Origin: Bryobacteraceae bacterium
Lineage (GTDB): Bacteria > Acidobacteriota > Terriglobia > Bryobacterales > Bryobacteraceae
Reading direction: 5' to 3'
NCBI GenBank assembly: GCA_030041495.1
Contig: JASHNT010000034.1
Coordinates: 1-41,830, forward strand
DNA: 41,830 nt
Numbering within the stretch: the stretch's first letter is position 1; each line of letters starts with the position of its first letter. Made by a program: the position numbers and the translations under genes. Shown in pieces: positions 7,525-16,255 of this stretch. The notes beneath the pieces are model-generated. The model saw only the letters and a program-made list of their open reading frames with translations, searched no databases and was not told where the DNA came from.

Positions 7525-8352
7525 GTGCGAAAAAACATTACTCGATTTGTGTCTATTGGGGCGGCCTTGGCGGCCTGCGCCGCAAGCGGCATGGCCCAAC
7601 CAAGCAGCGTCGAACCAGCCAACGGATGCTCGGCTTTGCCGGATTTCGCAACTCTGAAGACCGAGTTATCGGCGGCGGTCGCAGCGGAAACCAGCGGCCT
7701 GAACAATCACATGTGGGGAACCATTGTCGACCGCACTGGAATCGTCTGTGCGGTGGCATTCTCGGGCACAACGGCTGGCTCGCAGTGGCTCGGCAGCCGC
7801 GTCATCTCCGCACAGAAAGCCAACACCGCGAACGATTTCAGCCTGGATCAGTCAGCCGCGAGCAACGGCTCCGGTGGGCCCCTGGCGCTTTCCACCGCGA
7901 ATCTGTATTCGGCGGTGCAACCTGGCGGGAGCCTGTACGGATTGCAGGCCAGCAACCCGGTGGATGCGGACGTCGCCTACGCTAACTCGTATCTTTTCTA
8001 TGGCACGCCAGGAGACCCGATGGTGGGGCAGCGGATCGGTGGCGTTAACGTGTTCGGAGGAGGGTTGGCGCTGTACAACGCGAATCACCAACTGGTTGGC
8101 GGTCTCGGGGTCAGCGGCGATACCTCCTGTGCGGACCATTTCATTGCCTGGCGCACACGCAATCTGCTGGGACTGGATCATCTGGGTACGGTGATTCCGG
8201 GCGTTTCCGGAGATTCGCAGCGACCTGACAATATTGTCTTCGACATTACTCCCAATCCCAACGGCGGCACGGGCATCAGCGCCGGCGGGTTCGGTCATCC
8301 GACCTGCATCAATACCAGCAATCCGAAGTCGTTGCCGCCCGTGAGCAAGTAA
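7525..8352 (+). CDS. Exported GlcG/HbpS-like protein
   Basis: 275 residues from GTG 7525, which has a strong AGGAGG at 7510-7515. The frame stays open upstream to 7360, but only this start puts a signal peptide first (RKNITRFVSIGAALAACAASGMAQ). The mature part matches the GlcG/HbpS fold family (PF03928): LSAAVAAETSGLNNHMWGTI, VDRTGIVCAVAFSG, KANTANDFS, then GGVNVFGGGLALYNANHQLVGG and LGVSGDTSCADH, the conserved 'own-name' glycine-rich end of the domain. Some members bind haem; which ligand this one binds cannot be read from sequence. Two Cys pairs in the mature part could form disulphides. It stands alone as a single-gene unit. Confidence 0.8.
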   Translation: MRKNITRFVSIGAALAACAASGMAQPSSVEPANGCSALPDFATLKTELSAAVAAETSGLNNHMWGTIVDRTGIVCAVAFSGTTAGSQWLGSRVISAQKANTANDFSLDQSAASNGSGGPLALSTANLYSAVQPGGSLYGLQASNPVDADVAYANSYLFYGTPGDPMVGQRIGGVNVFGGGLALYNANHQLVGGLGVSGDTSCADHFIAWRTRNLLGLDHLGTVIPGVSGDSQRPDNIVFDITPNPNGGTGISAGGFGHPTCINTSNPKSLPPVSK

Positions 8353-8430
8353 CCGATCGGAACAGCGGGGCGCGGGGTCTGACTCAGCGTCCCGCCTCTC
8401 ACGTTTGCCTCCCGCGCGGAGCGCCGTTGC

Positions 8431-8440
8431 TGTATACTGA
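8431..8440 (+). promoter_or_regulatory. TATACT -10-like box upstream of the MBL-fold gene
   Basis: TGTATACTGA places TATACT at 8433-8438, 49 nt before the ATG at 8487. No convincing -35 hexamer is found at 16-18 bp. The same TAyACTGACC string occurs upstream of other genes in the window (17654, 22079). Confidence 0.4.
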
Positions 8441-8486
8441 CCCTCCGGGATCATTCCAATCCCCGGTCACGCAAGTGGAGGCGAAC

Positions 8487-10061
8487 ATGTTCAAGAAGTG
8501 GATGCTGGCCGCGACGGCTGTAGGAGGCGCGACATTTTTCGTCACGGCGCTCCAGGTCGATACGCCGGACCTGAAGACCGTGGTGGACAAGTCGATGAAG
8601 GCGATGGGCGTGGAAAACGCACACACGTTGACCTTCGCCGGCGCAGGCGCCAACGGCGCAGTGGGGCAGCCTTGCAATCCGCACGAAGACTGGTGGCGGC
8701 ATTACATCGACCGGGATTACGTCCGCATGGTGGATCTGGATAAGCAGGCCTGGCATATCGAATTCACGCGGCAGGAGGGCGATCCGCATTCCTGCGGCGG
8801 AGCGGGCACAACCAATCCTTCGCCCGATCAGTTCACCAACACGATCACCCAGGGCGGACCGATGGCCCCCTGGAACACGCAGCTCGAGTTCATTCTTCTG
8901 CCCGAGGGTTTTTTGAAGGTCGCGCTGGAGAAGAGCGCGACTGTCTCCACCGAATCGATGAAGGGCAGGAAATACACCGTGCTGACATTTATGGGCGATA
9001 ACAAGCAGCCGGTGAAGGGTTACATCGACGACACAGGCTACGTGGACCGCGTAGAGACCACCATCGCCGGACAGGATCCGATTGGCGACGCGGTGTGGAT
9101 CGCTGAATACGACGGGTACAAGGACTTCCGGGGCGTGAAATTTCCGGCGCATATGGTGGAGTTCCAGGGCCCAGCCAAGGCTCCTCCGAAACTGTTCGAG
9201 CTGAACGTGATCGACGCGCGCATCAATGAGCCGGTCGATCTCACCCCTCCGGCGCGCGGCGGCCGCGGCGGATTCGGCGGTGGGCGCGGTGGACCGGGCG
9301 CCGGCCGGGGCGGACCGGGCGGTGCGGCGCGCGGTGGACCCGGCGGTCCCGGAGGCGGACGAGGCGGACGCGGACCAGTGGTGGTCGAGGATGACGATCT
9401 CGGCAACGGCGCCTGGTTGATCACGGGCGGCTACGGCTCCGTGGTGGTCAACTTCGGCGACTATATCGTCGTGGTGGAGGGGCCGTCGAATGAGGCTCGT
9501 TCGGAGGCAATCATCGCCGAAGCCCACAAGCTGGTGCCCAACAAGCCGATCAAGTACGTGATCAACACGCACTCCCACTTCGATCACGCCGGCGGACTGA
9601 GAACCTTCGTGGCCGAAGGCGCGACCATCGTCACACAGCAGAACAACAAGGGTTATTGGGAGATGCTGTTCGATAATCCGCACACCATTCAGCCGGACAA
9701 GCTGTCCATGATGAATCCGAAGCCCAAGACCATGGTCGAATACGTGGGCGAATCGAAGAAGATGGTGGGCGGCAGTAACGAGATCGACCTGTACCACGTG
9801 CAGAACAGCATGCACAGCGACAACATGCTGATGGTCTATCTACCCAAACAAAAGGTGCTGATCGAAGCCGACGAATTCAACGTGCTGAATCCGATTCCCA
9901 CGGCTCCGGTGGAGAAGCCGAATCAATACCAAGTGAATTTGCTGGCCAACATTGAGCGGCTGCACCTGGACGTGGATCGTATTATCCCGATCCATTTGCC
10001 GAATCCGGACACACGTAAGGTTCCCCTCCAGGAGCTGAAGTACGCGGCGGGGAAGAGCTAG
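8487..10061 (+). CDS. Exported metallo-beta-lactamase-fold hydrolase with a Gly/Arg-rich insert
   Basis: 524 residues. ATG 8487 has GGAGG at 8477-8481 and gives a signal sequence (FKKWMLAATAVGGATFFVTA). Residues 20-255 form an N-terminal domain that I do not recognise by name. Residues about 257-298 are a low-complexity run of Gly and Arg with Pro and Ala. The C-terminal half is a metallo-beta-lactamase fold: ITGGYGSVVVNFGDYIVVVEGP, then NTHSHFDHAGG with His362, His364, Asp366 and His367 as metal ligands, and later HSDNMLMVYLPKQKVLIEADEF and RIIPIHLP. The domain order is that of MBL-fold proteins such as periplasmic quinoprotein-relay/SoxH-like enzymes, but the substrate cannot be assigned. 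It is monocistronic. Confidence 0.83.
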   Translation: MFKKWMLAATAVGGATFFVTALQVDTPDLKTVVDKSMKAMGVENAHTLTFAGAGANGAVGQPCNPHEDWWRHYIDRDYVRMVDLDKQAWHIEFTRQEGDPHSCGGAGTTNPSPDQFTNTITQGGPMAPWNTQLEFILLPEGFLKVALEKSATVSTESMKGRKYTVLTFMGDNKQPVKGYIDDTGYVDRVETTIAGQDPIGDAVWIAEYDGYKDFRGVKFPAHMVEFQGPAKAPPKLFELNVIDARINEPVDLTPPARGGRGGFGGGRGGPGAGRGGPGGAARGGPGGPGGGRGGRGPVVVEDDDLGNGAWLITGGYGSVVVNFGDYIVVVEGPSNEARSEAIIAEAHKLVPNKPIKYVINTHSHFDHAGGLRTFVAEGATIVTQQNNKGYWEMLFDNPHTIQPDKLSMMNPKPKTMVEYVGESKKMVGGSNEIDLYHVQNSMHSDNMLMVYLPKQKVLIEADEFNVLNPIPTAPVEKPNQYQVNLLANIERLHLDVDRIIPIHLPNPDTRKVPLQELKYAAGKS

Positions 10062-10080
10062 GCGCTCGCACAATGCGCCG

Positions 10081-10097
10081 GGTGGACCTGATCCACC
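10081..10097 (+). terminator. Hairpin after the MBL-fold gene
   Basis: GGTGGA (10081-10086), loop CCTGA, TCCACC (10092-10097): a perfect 6-bp stem 20 nt after the stop codon at 10061. No T-run follows, so it is a weak intrinsic terminator candidate. Confidence 0.4.
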
Positions 10098-10189
10098 ACC
10101 GACGTCCACGACTTCGAGGACGCCTCTGCGATACTTGCCTGCCGGCTTCTCTCACCGGTCCGTCATGAGGATCGTCCGACTTGCGGGCG

Positions 10190-10474
10190 CCCGAGCTGTG
10201 GCCTGCCTCACACGCTACACCTGCATGGTTGCTTTTGCTTTTTTGCTCGAAATATCGGTGTGGCAGATTTCGCAGGTTTGGTGTCCGGCGTAGGCAGTGG
10301 GCAGGGAGGCGATTTCCGCGATCGCGTTGCCGCGGTAATGTCCATACTCGCCGAAGCTATGGGCACCAGGAAGGCGTGCAGACCCAGGAAGACGGGCCCG
10401 CCGATCAGGAACACTGTCAATGAAATAACGCTGAGGCGGCCACCAAGCCTGCGCCGAACGACCCAGCGTAACCG
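10190..10474 (-). pseudogene. Decayed multihaem cytochrome c gene
   Basis: No intact gene fills the 460 nt between the MBL-fold gene and the ankyrin gene, but minus-strand pieces in three frames line up as one protein. Frame one gives a membrane anchor, SLTVFLIGGPVFLGLHAFLVP. After a shift near 10358-10364 comes SFGEYGHYRGNAIAEIASLP, AGHQTCEICHTDISSKK, with a haem site CEICH at 10260-10274. After a second shift near 10220-10240 comes KSNHAGVACEAGHSSGA, where CEAGH (10198-10212) sits where a second CxxCH would be expected. The frame is closed by TAG at 10475-10477 just before the membrane segment, so the N-terminus is gone too. The pattern fits membrane-anchored cytochromes of the NapC/NrfH or cytochrome c3 kind; the exact family is inference. 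Confidence 0.72.
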
Positions 10475-10523
10475 CTAGTTGGACAAGAGAGGCAGGCGTC
10501 GAAACATGCCGCGCAAAGGGCTG

Positions 10524-12251
10524 CTACTGGCAGCCATTCACACCTTTGGTCAGGCAGATCGACGAAGTAATATCCGCCGGGATGGGCAGACCCCGCTCGG
10601 TCATCAGTTTGCGCAGCAACTCCGCGGTATCCGGATGCGGAATCGCGGATTGCACGCCCACTCGCACCAGCCCTTGTGCGTAGTTGATGGGCTCCCAGGT
10701 CACGCCGAGCATCGCGCCGTTGACCGTGTCGCGGCTGCCCAAGTCGCGAGCGTCGAGCTTCGCCCCGTGCTCTACGAGTAGCTTCACGGCTTCATTGCTG
10801 CCTTTGTGCGCGGCGCCGTGGAGAGCGGTGCGGCCCTCGTCATCGGCCGCGTTCGGATCGATGCCCAGGTCCAGGCACATCTTGACTGCTTCCAGATTCT
10901 CGGCCTCCGACCACTGGAACGTGATCCCTTCCACCCAGCCGATGCCCGAGGCCGCGGCCAGCGGAGTTACGTTATGCGCGGTCGCGATCTTCGGATCTGC
11001 ACCGTGCTCCAGCAGCAGCTTCATCAGAATTACGTCTCCGGACTGGGCGGCGCGCCAGAACGGCGTCGCGCCGTCTTCGTAGACCCACTGCATGGTGAAG
11101 ATGGTGCGCGTTTCGGTGCTGTCGCCCTTGCACTGTGCGGGAGTCGAAGACGCTCCGCACACGCGGGCATTCACATTCGCGCCTTTCTCGATCAGCAGCT
11201 TGATGTACTCCAGATGATCCATGTCCGGCGCCGGCACGGGATAATCCCCGCCTTCGATGTTGCGATTGTCGGTAGCCAGATACAAAGGGGTCCAGCCGCC
11301 TTTATTGGCGATGTTGGGGTCGGCGCCGTACTCCATCAGATACGTGCCGATGCGGTAGTGCCGATTCTGGGTCGCGATCAGCAGGGGAGACCATCCATAG
11401 TTGGTGAGCTGATTCACGTTCGCGCCGCCGTCCACCAGCGCACGCACGGTTTCGAAATCGCCCTCGCGCGCGGCCAGCGCCAGCGCGGCGAGTCCTCCGC
11501 CGTTGGAGTTCTGCTGACGTCCGAACGCCCGGTCAGCCGCTTCCGCGTCGGCTGCGGCCACAAAATCCGCGCCGTTGGTGCCGTCGCCGGTCCGCTGCGG
11601 GCGTGGCCTTGCTGCTCCACGGCCGCGCAAGCCTCCCGCGCCCTGCTCAGACCGCAGCCGCGATTGAATCGGCGGCGCAAGATAAGCGGTCCCTCCCTTG
11701 GAGTCAGGTTTGGATGCTGCGGCGACATCCGCTCCGTGGGCGATCAACACCTTCACTGCACCGGCGTGCCCCTGCTCCGCCGCCCACATCAACGGGGTGG
11801 TTCCGCGCAGCGACTCTTTCTGATTCACCTTCGCGCCATGGCCCAGCAGCGCCTGGATCGCCGCGAGGCTGCCGTTGCGCGACGCGAACATGAGCGGCGT
11901 CTCCCCATGTGGCCCGGTCTCGTTTGCATCCGCTCCGGCGGCCAGGAGCATCTCGATCATCGGAGCGCTGCCGCTGATCGCCGCTAGCGACAGCGGCGTC
12001 GAGCCTTCCCTGGTACGGGCGCTCGCATTGGCTCCGGCAGTGAGCAGAACCTGCGCCAGGGGAATATCGTCGCGGTAGGCGGCCCAATGGAGCGCGGTCG
12101 CCCCGTCCGGCTGCGGCGCGTTCACGTCCTGGTGCTCTTCGATCGCGGCCCGCACGGCGGCTAAGTCGCCCTTCATCGCCGCATCGGCGGCGGGGCTGCT
12201 CTGTCCCAGCAAAATTGCGGCGAAGCACGATAGACCAATGAGGATTCGCAT
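10524..12251 (-). CDS. Exported ankyrin-repeat protein
   Basis: 575 residues with a signal peptide (MRILIGLSCFAAILLGQSSPA). Ankyrin repeats run from about residue 22 to 185 (for example DGATALHWAAYRDDIPLAQVLL, GSTPLSLAAISGS, GETPLMFASRNGSLAAIQALL, TTPLMWAAEQGHAGAVKVLI), and again from about 250 to 520 (ALALAAREGDFETVRALVD, WSPLLIATQNRHYRIGTYLM, GRTALHGAAHKGSNEAVKLL). Between them lies a Gly/Arg/Pro-rich linker, roughly residues 195-240. Ankyrin repeats bind proteins. The gene is last in a three-gene operon (gap 25 nt after the DUF1552 gene), a context often seen for exported ankyrin proteins in Acidobacteriota and Verrucomicrobiota; the role within it is unknown. Confidence 0.88.
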   Translation of the reverse strand: MRILIGLSCFAAILLGQSSPAADAAMKGDLAAVRAAIEEHQDVNAPQPDGATALHWAAYRDDIPLAQVLLTAGANASARTREGSTPLSLAAISGSAPMIEMLLAAGADANETGPHGETPLMFASRNGSLAAIQALLGHGAKVNQKESLRGTTPLMWAAEQGHAGAVKVLIAHGADVAAASKPDSKGGTAYLAPPIQSRLRSEQGAGGLRGRGAARPRPQRTGDGTNGADFVAAADAEAADRAFGRQQNSNGGGLAALALAAREGDFETVRALVDGGANVNQLTNYGWSPLLIATQNRHYRIGTYLMEYGADPNIANKGGWTPLYLATDNRNIEGGDYPVPAPDMDHLEYIKLLIEKGANVNARVCGASSTPAQCKGDSTETRTIFTMQWVYEDGATPFWRAAQSGDVILMKLLLEHGADPKIATAHNVTPLAAASGIGWVEGITFQWSEAENLEAVKMCLDLGIDPNAADDEGRTALHGAAHKGSNEAVKLLVEHGAKLDARDLGSRDTVNGAMLGVTWEPINYAQGLVRVGVQSAIPHPDTAELLRKLMTERGLPIPADITSSICLTKGVNGCQ

Positions 12252-12276
12252 GATGTGTTCCTAAATCAACGTGCCT

Positions 12277-13620
12277 CTAAACCAGTCCCGCCAGCGGACC
12301 GTTGCTGTCGCCGACGCTGTCCTGGTGAATCCCGTACAGCCCCAAGACGCTCAGCAACAGATTGCCGGTAGTGATTGTGCGCGACGGATAGGCCAGATAC
12401 CTTCCGCCTTTCAGTTGTCCCGAGGCCGAGCCCAGCAGCACGTGTGGAACGTCGTAATGCAGGTGCTGGTTGGAATCGCCCATGTTGGTCCCGTACAGAA
12501 TCAAGGAATGATCCAGCAGGGTGCCGTCGCCTTCCGGGATGTTCTTCAGCTTCCCGGCGAAGTACGCCAGGCACTTCACGTGATAGGTGTTGATCTTCGA
12601 GTAATCCTTGATTCGGTCCGGATTTTCGGCGTGGTGCGACGCGGCGTGGAAGCCGGTATTGGTGCCGCTTTCCGGATACGTGCGCGCGGTCAGGTCGCGC
12701 GCGAAAAGCACCGTCGAGACGCGCGTGATGTCGCCCTGGAATGCCAGCGCTTGCAAATCGAACTGGAGCTTGATGTGTTCGTCGAATGACGACGGCACTC
12801 CGTACGGCACGCTGGTGGCCGGCGCGGCGGACGCGGCCTTCTTGGCGATCTCCAGCCGCCGCTCGATCTCGCGCACGTCTTCCAGATATCCGTCGACGCG
12901 GTTGCGGTCGCGGGAGCCAAGCTGGAGCTTAAAACGCGCGGCGTCCTGAAGAACGGCGTCAAGAATGCTACGATCGTTCTCCCGGCGCGCCGCGCGCTCC
13001 TCCGAAGTCGTGCCATCCCCAAACAGTCTTTCGAAGACCACTTGTGGATTGATCTCCATCGGCAGAGGCTTGGTCGGTGTCATCCAGGAAATTGAGTTGG
13101 TGTAGGCGCAACTGTAGCCTTCGCCGCAGTTGCTGGAATTCGCGCCCGGGTCTTCCACCCCGAGTTGCAAAGATGGCAGCAGGTTCCCCTGCCCGATTCG
13201 CTGGGCAATGAGCTGGTCGATGGTTGTGCCGTCGCGAATATCCGCGCCGGCGGTCTTCTTCGGCTTGTCGGCGCAAAGATACGCCGCGGCGACCCAGTGG
13301 TCCGCGCCGGTGACGCCCGGCGGCGGTTCGGCCGATTTCGACCACAGCCCGCTCATGATCACCGTGTGATCGCGAAACGGCTCCAGCGGCTTCATGATCG
13401 CGGGGAAGTCAAAACCCTCGCCCGTTCTTTCCGGCGCCCAATATCCGGGAGCCATGCCGTGCGGCACGAAGATGCCCGTGAAGCGCGTGGGGTGCGCCGC
13501 CTTCTTCAGGGGCGTCTGGGCCGGCAACATCGCGTCCAAAAAGGGAAGCGCGACGGCGGCGCCCGCGCCGCGCAGCATGGCTCGCCGTGAAATGGATTTT
13601 CTGGTCAGAAACATAGGCAT
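12277..13620 (-). CDS. DUF1552 protein with Tat signal
   Basis: 447 residues. The N-terminus has a twin-arginine signal, KSISRRAMLRGAGAAVALPF, with R-R and a hydrophobic core, so it is probably exported folded. The body matches DUF1552: RFTGIFVPHGMAPGYWAPE, HTVIMSGLWSKSA, GTTIDQLIAQRIGQ, LQLGVEDPG, and near the C-terminus LILYGTNMGDSNQHLHYDVPH. The function of DUF1552 is unknown; its resemblance to the sulfatase/alkaline-phosphatase-like DUF1501 proteins is known for the group but not tested here. It lies 12 nt after the PSCyt gene, which is the partner it commonly accompanies. Confidence 0.9.
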   Translation of the reverse strand: MPMFLTRKSISRRAMLRGAGAAVALPFLDAMLPAQTPLKKAAHPTRFTGIFVPHGMAPGYWAPERTGEGFDFPAIMKPLEPFRDHTVIMSGLWSKSAEPPPGVTGADHWVAAAYLCADKPKKTAGADIRDGTTIDQLIAQRIGQGNLLPSLQLGVEDPGANSSNCGEGYSCAYTNSISWMTPTKPLPMEINPQVVFERLFGDGTTSEERAARRENDRSILDAVLQDAARFKLQLGSRDRNRVDGYLEDVREIERRLEIAKKAASAAPATSVPYGVPSSFDEHIKLQFDLQALAFQGDITRVSTVLFARDLTARTYPESGTNTGFHAASHHAENPDRIKDYSKINTYHVKCLAYFAGKLKNIPEGDGTLLDHSLILYGTNMGDSNQHLHYDVPHVLLGSASGQLKGGRYLAYPSRTITTGNLLLSVLGLYGIHQDSVGDSNGPLAGLV

Positions 13621-13632
13621 CTTTGAGCACGG

Positions 13633-16047
13633 TTATTGTCCCGCGTGCATCTCCTCCCCGTAGGTCATGCCCTTGGTGTTGAATTGGAACGGTTCGCTGT
13701 TGACCACCGCCATGATGAGCGAGGCGAAGCGATAATTATCATGCCCGGCTTCCCGCACGATGGAGCGGACCATCGGCATGTCGTAGTACTCGACGCCGCG
13801 GCCCAGAGCGTAGGTCAACAGCCGTTCGGTGATGACGCGGGCGAACTGCGGAGAATACCGCAGCAACGCCGCGCGCAGGTCTGAAACGCCGCTCAGCGGA
13901 GTGCCGTCCACCAGGCCGCCCGCCGGATTCACCGGACTGCCTCCATCCAGCGTCCGCCATGCCCCGATTGCGTCGAAATTCTCCAACGTGAACCCGATCG
14001 GATCCATGATCGAATGGCAGCTATGGCACGGCTCATTGGCGCGATGTTGCTCCATCTGCTGCCGCATGGTCGGTTTGGAAGCGCCGTGAACGTCGCTTTC
14101 CGTGGAGTTGATCTTGATCACCACGTTGGGCGGAGGATTCGGCGGACTCACGCCCAGGAACACCTGCATCACCGACTTGCCCCGCTGTACGACCGAGGTC
14201 CTGCTGGCTTGCGAGGAAACCTCCAGGAAGAAGCCCTTGCCCAACAATCCGCGGCGCACATCCAGCTCCTTGGGAAGAGTGACGCGGCGGAAGTTGCTGC
14301 CGTACACGTTCGGAATCCCGTAATGTTTCGCGAGCCGCTCATTCACGAACGTATAATCCGCGTCGATCAGATCGATGGCGCTGCGATTCTCATGCACGAT
14401 CGAGTCGAAGAACAGCTCCGCTTCGCGCTGGAAAGCCTGGCGGAGATTGTCGTCGTAATCCGGGAACGACTGCGTCACGGGAGCCGCGGTCGCCAGCGAC
14501 CGCACGCCCAGCCACTGCCCGAAGAAATTGCTGACGAACTGCTGGGAGCGGGCGTCGGCCAGCATGCGCTTGACTTGAGCCTCCAGCACCGCCGGTTCGT
14601 GCAGCTTGTTCTGGCTGCCGAGATCGATCAACTCGTCGTCCGGCACCGTGCTCCAGAGGAAGAACGAAAGGCGTGAGGCCAGATCCAAATCCGATACGCG
14701 GTACTTCGATCCGGCGGCAGCGGCATCCTCAGGCTCGGCTTCCTTGCGGAAGATAAAATCGGGGTCCAGCAGCACGCGTTCGATGGCAAGCTCGACGCCG
14801 TGATCGAAGTCTTTTTCGTTGCGGCCCTTCTGATAAAACGTCATGAGTTTCTCCACGTCCTCCGGCGTGGAGGGTCTGCGATACGCCCGGCGCGCTAGCG
14901 CGGTCAGCACCTTGGTGGCGCACGCCGGTTCGTCATCCACGCTGGTAGGGCGGCACACGAAGATCCTGGTGTAGCTGGGCGATCCGCTGGCCCCCGCCGC
15001 ATTGTACGGCCCGTCGATGCGGATGTAGCCCACCTGCGGGTAGAAGGAGAATCCGGGAAGGCCGCCCGTCTCGATGGTGCTTCGTAGGAAATGTTTGTCG
15101 AGATCGTTTCCGGGCGCGTAATTCGTGGCCAGGAACGTCACGCCGATTGCGTGCACGCCGGCTTTCACCTGGAAGCGTAGCTCCTGGGTTCCCTGGTGCA
15201 CAGCAGCGCCGCGGCCCACTTCGCGGTCCCAGTCGATCTGCTTGATGAGCTGGGAATCGAGCAACACCTCCAGCTTTTCGCCGCGGATCTCGCCGAAGGC
15301 GTTGTTGTTGTCCATGTTGCCCTTGTTGACGGGCCAGATCTTGATCGCGTACTCGCCGTCGGCTGGGAAATCATGCCGGGCAATGATTCCGCCGCGAGTC
15401 CCGAAGGGCAGCCCGGCGATGTGATAATCCTGCGAAGTATCGTCAGCCACGCGATAAATGGCCTGTTGCGGAGCGGTCACGTCGCCGATCGCCATGCGGC
15501 TGATCTTGCCCGCCGCGGAACGATAGGCCTCGATCAGAGCAGGCGATGAAGTCAGCGTTCCGGCCTGATTGTCGAAGCCGTGCGTGGAATCGTCCGGAGG
15601 CAAAAACTTGGAGGCGTCCACCTCCAGGCCCAGCACGTCGCGAATCACGTTGCTGTATTCGATGCGATTCAGCCGATGCAGACCCGGTGCAGGCAGCCGC
15701 ACGGGCGCGCTTTTGTCGAGCGTCGTCTCCAAGGTCTGAATGAAGGCCTCGTAAGTGCCTGCATCGGGGCGAGGATGGTTCACCGGCGGCATCATGCCAG
15801 CGCGCAGCTTCCGGACTACCTTTTCCCAGATCTCTCCGTGGCCCGCCATGTTGACCGGGTCCAGAGACTCCAGGTCGAGGCCCCCGTTGCGGATCGTCGG
15901 GTTGTGGCAATCGGCGCAGTACTCGCCGATCACTTCGCGCGGGTCAACCGCGGATGCCGCCGGATGCGTCGCAACCGGCGTCTGGCCGCTGAGGATCAGC
16001 ACCATGGCGAGGATCGAAACCAAGGCGAGGGATAGTTTTGCGGTCAT
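13633..16047 (-). CDS. PSCyt-type cytochrome c protein (DUF1587/1595/1592/1588/1585)
   Basis: 804 residues from ATG 16047 with a signal sequence (AKLSLALVSILAMVLILSGQ). The open frame extends upstream to 16332, but that part lacks coding character. Domains in order: a cytochrome c domain with CADCH at 44-48; a DUF1587 segment (LHRLNRIEYSNVIRDVLGLE); a carbohydrate-binding-like middle; a DUF1595 segment (LARRAYRRPSTPEDVEKL); DUF1592 (DLASRLSFFLWSTVPDDELI); DUF1588 with RRGLLGKGFFLEVSSQASRT and a second haem site CHSCH at 674-678; and DUF1585 at the C-terminus (FARVITERLLTYALGRGVEY). Proteins of this architecture are exported; the electron partner and substrate are unknown. It leads the operon PSCyt-DUF1552-ankyrin. 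Confidence 0.9.
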   Translation of the reverse strand: MTAKLSLALVSILAMVLILSGQTPVATHPAASAVDPREVIGEYCADCHNPTIRNGGLDLESLDPVNMAGHGEIWEKVVRKLRAGMMPPVNHPRPDAGTYEAFIQTLETTLDKSAPVRLPAPGLHRLNRIEYSNVIRDVLGLEVDASKFLPPDDSTHGFDNQAGTLTSSPALIEAYRSAAGKISRMAIGDVTAPQQAIYRVADDTSQDYHIAGLPFGTRGGIIARHDFPADGEYAIKIWPVNKGNMDNNNAFGEIRGEKLEVLLDSQLIKQIDWDREVGRGAAVHQGTQELRFQVKAGVHAIGVTFLATNYAPGNDLDKHFLRSTIETGGLPGFSFYPQVGYIRIDGPYNAAGASGSPSYTRIFVCRPTSVDDEPACATKVLTALARRAYRRPSTPEDVEKLMTFYQKGRNEKDFDHGVELAIERVLLDPDFIFRKEAEPEDAAAAGSKYRVSDLDLASRLSFFLWSTVPDDELIDLGSQNKLHEPAVLEAQVKRMLADARSQQFVSNFFGQWLGVRSLATAAPVTQSFPDYDDNLRQAFQREAELFFDSIVHENRSAIDLIDADYTFVNERLAKHYGIPNVYGSNFRRVTLPKELDVRRGLLGKGFFLEVSSQASRTSVVQRGKSVMQVFLGVSPPNPPPNVVIKINSTESDVHGASKPTMRQQMEQHRANEPCHSCHSIMDPIGFTLENFDAIGAWRTLDGGSPVNPAGGLVDGTPLSGVSDLRAALLRYSPQFARVITERLLTYALGRGVEYYDMPMVRSIVREAGHDNYRFASLIMAVVNSEPFQFNTKGMTYGEEMHAGQ

Positions 16048-16255
16048 CGGCGGAAGGAATGCATTTGGAATTCCACGTGTCGCCTGGTGCAAGCTCAACA
16101 AATCGGGTCCTCCCGCGCCGGCCGTGCTGCGTTTTGGCCCAGCAGGGCTGCGCGAAGCTGTGTGAAGACGCGCAGGGCGCCTTGGATTTACAAGGGCTTC
16201 AGTGGTCCGAGTAATGGCGAGCCGCGTGCGAGACGCTGACGGCGTGGAGGTGCGA

